Shown: piece by piece, positions 56,242-64,000 of the stretch
How the letters are laid out: each line of letters starts with the position of its first letter
Position numbering within the stretch: the stretch's first letter is position 1
Origin: Pseudopithomyces maydicus
Lineage: Eukaryota; Ascomycota; Dothideomycetes; Pleosporales; Didymosphaeriaceae
Reading direction: 5' to 3'
DNA: 64,000 nt
NCBI GenBank assembly: GCA_026873275.1
Contig: JANTUC010000010.1
Location: 1,364,001-1,428,000 of the forward strand
Made by a program: the position numbers and the translations under genes
Notes under the pieces: generated by a model
Databases searched by the model: none
Told to the model about the DNA's origin: nothing
Seen by the model: the letters and a program-made list of their open reading frames with translations, nothing else

Positions 56242-59200
56242 GGGGGACAAGGGAGGACGCATACCGCTTCATGAGCAGGACCTCGATTTGGGCCGGGATG
56301 GCGTGCAGGGGCTCGCGAGGAATGGGTTGAGAACGCCGGTGGAAGAGTTTATACACTACCGATAGGTGGGGTGGAGGAAGTATCTGACGTGGAGGTGTAT
56401 GCCACAGTCGGACACCGCAGTCAGCGTGGTTTCGTACAAGTGTGGGCTGAGGTGGAATTGAAGAGGAGGAAGGAACGATCGTGGGTGTAGCTCTACGAAG
56501 CGGATTGTGATGCTTTGGCGATCGAGCTGGATGGGATATTGATATGTAGAATCGATGGTAGGCAGAGCTGTTCAAGGCGTCGACTAGACTTCACAATCTG
56601 GGGCACAGTAGTCGCACTATCCATTCAGAAACCATACAGTTCTATTCATTTCACTTTTCCAAGTCTATCAATCTACTCCTTATCCATGACACTAACCTTC
56701 CCTCCGCCTTCTCCAGTAGAGTAAATTTGATCCACTTGCAAATTCTTAGTCGTAGCAGCGTCTGATGTCCTAGATGTGCCATCCTCTTGCCCCCGCACGT
56801 GCCTCGCATTCTAGAACCCCCAGCTTATGAATGTCCATGTGCATGCGTGTGCTCCGAAAATAGCGTCTGCGTGGCGCTCGGTATATAGGGTGTGCGGATC
56901 TGGGGTACCGATCGCATATTATGTTGCAGCGGGACGAGGCCGAGGCGAACAGGGATGAGGTGGAGTGGAGGGGTAAGGTTAGCAATTGGGCACCCTGTAT
57001 GCGGATAGAGCAGTATGGGTAGGTGTATATTCGGGATGTTGTCAGTGGTGGAAGTTAGCGGAGCCTTGTATGGAATTGCGTTGCCACAAGCACTGGCTGC
57101 ATTTAACCAGGAGGGAGGGGAGGGGAGGGCCGCTGCCGGAATTTTTCAGAGAAACGGAACAAGGGAAATGCAGGTCGTACGAATGAAACGAGGAGCACTG
57201 AGAGGAGGTGCTGAGAAAATTTCCGAAGGCCAATGCAATCGATGCGCCTATTCTTAGGCGACCGTTGGCGCACCGAAATACAATAATGTGCGCCATCTGT
57301 GTGGATATTGTTGGCCACATGGTCGTGCTACCCGAGCGGCATTAAAGAGTTGCGGTGGTAGCTGTTCATTGTCCCTGAGGCGGTTGAGATTGTACCTGGA
57401 TAATATCGCGACTTGCCATACCGTACGAAGCGAGCCCGTGCGAGAACGACTTGTGACGTAAGTGAAGTGGAATTCGCACAGCGTTTTGGCTAAGTGTTAG
57501 TGATACGATTCTATCTCATTAGACTAATACTGCTGTATTGGCCGAGATACGTGCTTTCAGGGTGCTACGTTACACTGTACGAGGGGATCTAGATTTAGTG
57601 CGAATATGTTGTGTAGTTGGAAAAACATGCTCAGCCTTACACAAGACCTGGGGTTGGAGGCAAAAACTGGAGATTGATTGATTAATTAAAGTCATGGCTG
57701 GTGCAGCATCGGTTGACGCAAAGAACAAGGCTGCAATGACGGCTCCAATCAAAATTGGTGAGAGTTTATGATTTGAGGAAGGATCGATGTTTGATCAATG
57801 CTACAAACCATGCGGAAAGATGGACCGAGTATCGAACCACGCGTCCATAATCGATTCGCTTGTCAAGAGACGGGCATGGGATTATTATGGAGCGGCATGG
57901 GAAAGATGGCTGCTCTTCGTCTGGAAGGCTGCATGGTGGCTTCGTGCCGTCGGCGGGTGTGGTGGCGGCACATGTCTGGTGAGGCTGATCGGGCCCGGAA
58001 AATGGAAACTGGTTATGTTTCTCTGGGTAGGAACGGTGGACCCTGCCAATGTAGATCGGTCGGTGGAGTCGACGTACAACCGAGCCTCGATGACCGGGCG
58101 ACAGGCAGCGTGGACGGGTGCAGTCCATCTAGTATGGATGGAGATGCAGGAACATGGAGCCAGCCGCACGTCAGCCAACAGCAGGTCGGTGGGACGGGCT
58201 GTCTACGGGCTGTCTACGGGCTGTCTGCCAACAGCAGCTGATGCGCTCGCAGGTGCCCCAGGGCCGAGGGGTCATGACCAGATAGCCAGCCAGGCCGTGC
58301 CGAGTGCTGGCACCAGAAGGGTGAACGTGCAGCATCTGGACAATATACTAGAGGCGTGGAGGCCTCCCAAGGTCGGAGGGTACGTCACTCGGGTGGCACA
58401 GGGGGGCCTCTGGTTAATCAACATGGACGGATAGGCAGCGCACGAGGTCGGCAGCGTCCGGGTTCCATCAGACTGTTAGAGCAGGGGGTCCGGCGGGGGC
58501 ATTCCGGGTGTGCGTGCGGTGGAGGAGCGAGAGAGGCGCGCCGCTATGTCATCCAGTGTCGACGTCCCCCGTGCAGGCACGAACATGTTGGGTCGGAGGC
58601 GCGCTCGCTGGTGAGACGGGCATCCACAGGCCATGCGGCCTGTACGCGGCCTGGTCGTCGCCGACGAGGCCTCGGTGGCGGGCGTCGGATGGGATGGCTG
58701 CGCAGGTGTCTGAACAGGCAGGCAGACAGGCCGCACGGAATCACGGACGCCAGGCACTGAGCACTATCGCTCTAGCACGCAGGGTTCCGGTAGAGCTTTT
58801 TATTTTGCAAGCACACAGCGGCTCCCTCGGCGTCAGTGGGACCAGTGCCCGACTACGGCGGTCATTGCTCGGGTGTCCTAGAGGCACTTCAGAAATTTCT
58901 CGCTCCCCTCTCTTATTGTCTGCACCTGCAGTTCTCCGCCCACAAAGCACGTTCAAAATCCACGGCGAAACTCGACGACGTCTCCTCCTGCGACCGTCCG
59001 AGCCGCTGCCTCCGTCGTCGTACTCTCGTCGCTGCCTGTTGCACGCCAGACCAGCCCAGCGCTGCGCCTTTACGTCGTGCCCGTGCCTGTACCTGTCCCC
59101 GCCGTACCTCTCTGCACACGGGCGACTTTTATATTTTCCACGCCGCAGCCCGCCCAGCGCCCTGCAGCCTCTCGCGCCCGCCTGCTGCCTGCTGGGATCC

Positions 59201-59873
59201 GGTAGAAGCTTGCTCGCCGTCTCAGCCAACCTCAGGTCAGTCCCGTCCGCCTTGTCGTGGCCGCCGCCTCGCCCACGCTTGCTGCCTCCTCCACCTTCCA
59301 CTTGAGCACTGCTGCCGCCCACCTCCACCCGGCTATCTGCGGCATTTTCTCCCCAAACCCACCACTCTGCCAGCCCGCCGTCAAACCTTGCCGCGAGAAT
59401 TCTTTGCCGGCCCGGGGGCAGTTTGTGCGCGCCGTGCCCGACCCTCTGTTCCTGTCTTTATTGACCACCCTCGACGAGGCGCGCTAGTCGCGACCACATA
59501 CCCTCAGTCTTTGCCTCCAGCTGCTGACCCTCAAACAGCGATCCAGCTGCCTCTCGCACAGTTCGGATATCCTCCCGGACCCGGACTTTCTGTCAACGCA
59601 GACCGAGCGACCGAGCACCTTGGCCGCCGACCAACCGTTCACTGTCCAGTCAGCACTGCTGATTGCACCGGTACCGGTACTACAAACGCTCGAATTTCTG
59701 TCCTGAGGCTGCATTGAGTCGGGACGTACGGAGAGGTCGAGCACTGAACCTCTCCGGACACAAAGGCGATCACACCTGCATTGGCTAGTCTTTGCAGTGC
59801 TCCCGCCGGGGACTACGAGCGCGATCGCATTTCCAAGTAAACCAAAAGACCGTCACATCTGTGAAAGAATACC
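56242..59873. other. 3.6 kb GC-rich gene-poor region
   Basis: No supported gene. Open frames of 215-290 codons exist (57787-58434, 58508-59305, 58836-59717), but they overlap each other in different frames and have skewed, motif-free composition. An 11-bp tandem repeat lies at 58196-58228. The stretch from about 58900 on is C/T-rich and probably forms the promoter and a long leader of the LARP1-like gene. Confidence 0.5.
58196..58228. repeat. 11-bp tandem repeat, three units
   Basis: GGGCTGTCTAC twice, then GGGCTGTCTGC. Confidence 0.85.
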
Positions 59874-62800
59874 ATGGCAACCACGGCAAATTCCCGCACG
59901 AGCAGCAACGCTGCATCCGTGCCGTTCTCATACGCACAAGCTGCAAAGGGTCAATCGGCCACACCAGGCTCGTCTGCGAGCAAAGCAAATTCCTCGGGCG
60001 CGGCAACCCCTGCCAAAGACTCCCAGTCTGTCAGTTCCTCTGCTGCAGCTGTTATGAGCTGGGCTGAAGATGCCGAGGCGAATGACCCTCACTCTGAGAA
60101 GTCGGCAGGCACACGCGAGCCCCGCATACCCAACGCAAAGCCTTCGGAACCGTCTAGCGAGCTGACCGCCGCTGCACTTTCCTCTCCTGAGATGGGAGCG
60201 TCTACCGCGTCGACCGTTACTAAGGACGACGACGTTTCATCGGTCCCAAACACTTCTTCAGACTCTACGTGGGAGAACAAATCACAGGCGTCTACTTCAG
60301 TCGAGAAGTCGACTGAGGCTAGCGAAAAGGCATCCCAGAAAGGGAAGGGAAAGAAGCGTGAGCAGCCACCAGCGAAGCCTCTTCAGGAGGCCCCTCTCCC
60401 CACAGTCAACATCTGGCAACAACGCGCCGAACTACGTCAGAAGCCAGGGAAACCGGCTCCAACCGGTTCTGCCCCCAATGGATCTGCAGCTAAGCAAGGT
60501 CAAGATGCGGATGGTGCCGACATCAAGGGCGGAAATGCCTCTACGGAGACCAAGCTACAAGGCGGAGAAGAGAAGAGTGACGCGGCTCGACAGGAATCGA
60601 GGACCGAGACAGATGCCAAGAAGAGCACACGGGGCCGGCCCCAAGAGAAGGAGGCAAAGGAAAATGCACCTGTTTTCAGTCTGCCGCTCGACCGTGATCA
60701 GGAATCATGGCCCACTATGGGGGCTGCAATCGATGAGGACCGCAAGAAGGCACAGGAGAAGACCGAAAAGTCGGACAAAGAACGGAAAGAGAGTGTTGGA
60801 GCTAAGACAAGCGGTAAGGGTCAGTGGGTGAAAGTCCCGTTCGTCCCAAGTGTCAACTTCAATACTCCTCTGCCCAGCACTGGAGCTCGCCGCGGTGGAA
60901 GAAGCACTGCCCGTGGTGGAGCACAGAGCGGCGCTCGTTTCAACGCGAATGGCCCTGAAAAGGATGCCTCGTCGCCAGCGTTGCTCAACGGTGAACAGTC
61001 GAGACATGGCCGTTCTGATGCACCCACACGCGAGACTTCCCCCAAGGCCAAGCGTACTGCTAGTGCCGGTTCGCTTGCCCCCAAGGACAAGTCTGTTCAG
61101 TCGAACGGAGACAAGTTTGCTAAGGCTTCTCATGGTGATGTTGAAACCAAGAGCGCTGGTGTCTCGACTGAAGCACAGAACGGTGCTTCCGGTCCTGGTC
61201 AGCACAACTCGTTCCCTCGACAATACCCTTCCAACCGCCCCAACAAGGGCAGGAGAGGGGAATGGAATGGTCCTGACAGGAAAAAGGACGGTGATTCATC
61301 CTCTCCTGCAAAGGAAAACGGAGTGATCCACGATCGAACTTCGTCCTCGACCCAGACAGATGCTCCTGAAGACGTTGAGCGTAGGACTTCAAACTACCCT
61401 GATGGTCAGGCGCCCCACCAATCCAAGCGGGGATCTAACTATGGTGGTTACAATCGTGACCGCCGTGGTCCTGGCCGCGGTAATCGAGGAAACTTCCCGA
61501 ACGGACATCAATTCGGCAACGGCCATATGTCCGCGATGAAGCAACCTTCAACATTTGCTGGACCGATGTCACCTACTTCGTTCAACCCTGAGCAGACTCC
61601 TTACTTCCCTCAACCTAGATTCAACAGGAACAACCCGCGCTCACAGTCTGTCACATCTGAGAACATTTATCGCGTGCCTGGCCAGTACAATGGTCCTCAG
61701 CAGCAGATGCCTCCTATCAACACCTACGTGAACGGCAACGGTTATGACTATCCTATGATGCAACACCCTATGAGCGCTGTTCCATACAACCAATTTGGTG
61801 TGGACCATTTCGCTCTGTTCTCTATGGTCACGACTCAACTGTAAGTGTTTTCCCATCTTTATCCTTCTATTACTTATTGTCTTTAGTGAATACTACTTCT
61901 CCCTGGAAAACCTATGCAAGGATATGTTCCTGCGGAAGCACATGGATTCCAAGGGTTTCGTTTTCCTGAATGTCATCTCCGAGTTCAACAGGATCAAGCA
62001 ATTGACTACTGACGTGGAGCTGATCAAGCTTGTCTGCTACCAATCCCGTATCATTGAGTTCCGTGTCGGACACGATGGAAAGGATAGGCTACGGGCCCGA
62101 GACAATTGGCAGCAATGGGTTCTGCCGACAGAGGAGCGAGATACCTCGGCGCAGAACGACGGACCGGATGAGTTGCACAACCCGCCTGTCCCCCATCCGC
62201 ATGGATTTGATCCCAATGGTAACCCGAGGTACCCTGATGTGTCCGGAACATCTCCATCAGCGCCAGGCACGTACGGCAACGAGGGCCTAAACCCTACGAT
62301 GAACGGCTTCCAGCCTGGGGCATCCCAGCATGAGTCTGTGGCCCCCAGCGAGAACTTGCCCAATGGCGTAGCTTCTGAACATGTGAATGGGGATGCTCTT
62401 CCAAATGGCAACCCTACTGACGATTCGTCAAAGGCTGTGAGTGACGAACCCGATTCATTTTCTGATGGACAGGTCAATTCTTTGACCCTTATCGTCCGAG
62501 AGCAACCCTATTCTCGGATGCCAGTCTTGCCTCCTTCTCCCAGCAGTTCGTTTTCTAATGCATCAGACAGTAGGAGCGACACATCGGATGAGTTTGAGGA
62601 GAGAACTGGTAGCCGCGCCAGTTTGAAGTTGAATGGCGCGGGCCCGTTGTCTGGGTAAGCATCGATAGGACAGCGTACGCATGAAGACTGACCACTAACA
62701 CGCAATAGTATTGAGAGCGAAACTCAAGATCAGTTTCGGAGAACTCCGAGCCCTTCTACATCAACGTCGTCAACGGCTTGTTCCCAGTACTGGGATGAGG

Positions 62801-63267
62801 ACAGTGACGTTACCATCAAGGCTACTTCATCTTATTATTTCCATGAATCTTATGTTTTTCTTCGGTTGAAGGCGCTCAATCAACGTCAATCACTGGCATT
62901 CGGTGGTTGCTCGTATAACATGAGCGTTTTATACCAATTTTGGTCTCATTTCCTCGTCCGCAATTTCAATACCCGAATGTACGTCGAGTTTCGTCAGTTT
63001 GCTGTGGAAGACTCTCGCGATAACCTGTCTGACGTTGGCATGTCCAACCTCATCAAGTTCTACGGAGAATCGGTGTTATCGAGTCGGGAGGTTGTTCGCG
63101 AAATTGTGGTCCGGGACTTTATCGACTTGATACGATCGGAAAAGGAACCATGTCGACCAGCTTTTGAAGAATTATGGTCGGCTTTACATAATGACAACAT
63201 GAATGCTCAAAACCGGATACGCATTAACGAATTTCTGGATGACGAGCTCAGGGCGTCACTGGAATAA
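59874..63267 (+). CDS. LARP1-like La-motif RNA-binding protein with DM15-type C-terminus
   Basis: RNA-binding translation regulator related to LARP1 and yeast Sro9/Slf1; cytoplasmic. Exons: 59874..61840, 61887..62654, 62709..63267; introns 46 and 54 nt; 1097 aa. The first ~640 residues are Ser/Ala/Lys/Gly-rich and disordered, with an early FSYAQAAKG motif and RG/GR patches (RRGPGRGNRGNFPNGHQFGN). The La motif spans about 640-735 and includes QLEYYFSLENLCKDMFLRKH, joined across intron 1. The C-terminal part (about 955-1090) has the look of a DM15 region: YVFLRLKALNQRQSLAFGGC, then LYQFWSHFLVRNFNTRMYVE. DM15 binds the mRNA cap in LARP1. No frame break. Confidence 0.9.
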
Positions 63268-64000
63268 GAGCTGGCATTGTACAGGCAGGATCAGGCCAGA
63301 GCTCGAGGGACCCATGCTCTGTATAAACCCATGCATGGGCTGACTATGCTCCCATCTTTCACTTCGGCCGTATTGGCTCTGGTCCTTCGCTCGATGTGTT
63401 TTCATCTACGGTTTTCGGCAAGCTCATTCGATTCTCAAAGTTTGGACTACATTTGGGTCATGTTGCTCCTAATACCTTTAGCATTGAGCAACTGGGCGTT
63501 CCTCATTTTTTTCCCACGAAAAAGTTTCCAATTTGGCGTTAGTACACGAGCATGGGGTTGCATTGTTTTATGTCGCTCAAGTTGAAATTAGACTCAGCAC
63601 ACGGAGGAGCCATGTGCCGTAACTTCAATTTCCTGGACGGAGCATTTCCTTTGGGACGAGCTACACCTGAGATACCTTCAACTTTTCCTTTGAAAATACT
63701 CCCCTCGGTCGGAAATTGAAACGCTTTTTTTCGTCCCCGATCAAACAGAGCTGGGACGCAAGCGGAGGGCATGGTAGCAGGCATTTCACTATTTCCTTGT
63801 TCAGATTTCAGACCCCCGATGTAGCGGCATTTCTGTGGTTTGTTTCCTCGTTACAACCGGAAGTCTCCTCTTTTACTTTGTGGGCGCGATCAAAGAGAGA
63901 ATTTGATTTGTGTGCGATGGATCACTGGGTAAATAAAAGCTGTTCGTTCAGTGCATCGGGTTCGATTGTAGCATATGGTATATCAGAATCAGTGATGAAT
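63268..64000. other. 3' flank of LARP1-like gene
   Basis: No gene recognised up to the window end. T-rich stretches are present, including near 63508 and 63727. Confidence 0.5.

Noticed and set aside
57787..58434. 215-codon open frame
   Set aside because: Trp/Gly/Arg-rich translation containing an 11-bp DNA repeat; no recognisable domain and other long frames overlap nearby.
58508..59717. Two overlapping open frames of 265 and 293 codons
   Set aside because: They overlap in different frames within C/T-rich leader-like DNA; composition follows base bias.
1..64000. tRNA or rRNA genes, transposon ends, CRISPR
   Set aside because: I looked for B-box-like GTTCRANNC, long inverted repeats and regular spacer arrays and found none that held up; a covariance-model scan would settle tRNAs.

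Overview
The window comes from the nuclear genome of a filamentous ascomycete (Pezizomycotina). The evidence is a dense gene layout, many 45-60 nt GT-AG introns, a fungal beta-tubulin with five short introns, a PEX20 peroxin (a filamentous-fungal PTS2 co-receptor), and several fungal-only families. The class cannot be fixed by reading alone; a Dothideomycetes-like genome is a guess.

Layout: the 3' end of a long coiled-coil gene, possibly a kinesin tail (1-2271, +); aldo-keto reductase (-), divergent from a FAM192A/Fyv6-like splicing factor (+); a 9.5 kb gene for a giant DUF3638-type protein with helicase-like motifs (6630-16159, +); an HExxH metallopeptidase-like orphan (+); a CHORD-CS Hsp90 co-chaperone (-), divergent from a glutaredoxin-like protein (+); an HpcH/HpaI aldolase (+); a 4.6 kb gene-poor stretch; a kelch-like single-pass membrane protein (+); a CLC chloride channel (+), convergent with a mitochondrial HMG-box protein (-); branched-chain aminotransferase (-), divergent from an SCYL2 pseudokinase (+); an AAAP amino-acid permease (+); OPI3 phospholipid methyltransferase (+), convergent with beta-tubulin (-); alkaline ceramidase (-), divergent from prefoldin subunit 1 (+); a repeat-rich coiled-coil protein (+); PEX20 (+); a 3.6 kb GC-rich gene-poor stretch; and a LARP1-like La-motif protein (+). 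Most are ordinary housekeeping genes and there is no biosynthetic cluster or transposon.

The most important observation for using this sequence is about its quality. Seven of the genes contain apparent frame breaks, 14 in all. Every break is mended by adding exactly one base, and every one lies in or next to a homopolymer run of 4-7. One is in beta-tubulin, which is essential and normally functional. This points to systematic homopolymer undercalling in the assembly rather than to pseudogenes, and it would lead an automatic annotator to split these genes.

The most biologically interesting items are the giant DUF3638 protein, which appears to keep degenerate superfamily-2 helicase motifs, the neighbouring orphan HExxH protein, and a perfect three-unit heat-shock element between the Hsp90 co-chaperone gene and the glutaredoxin-like gene.
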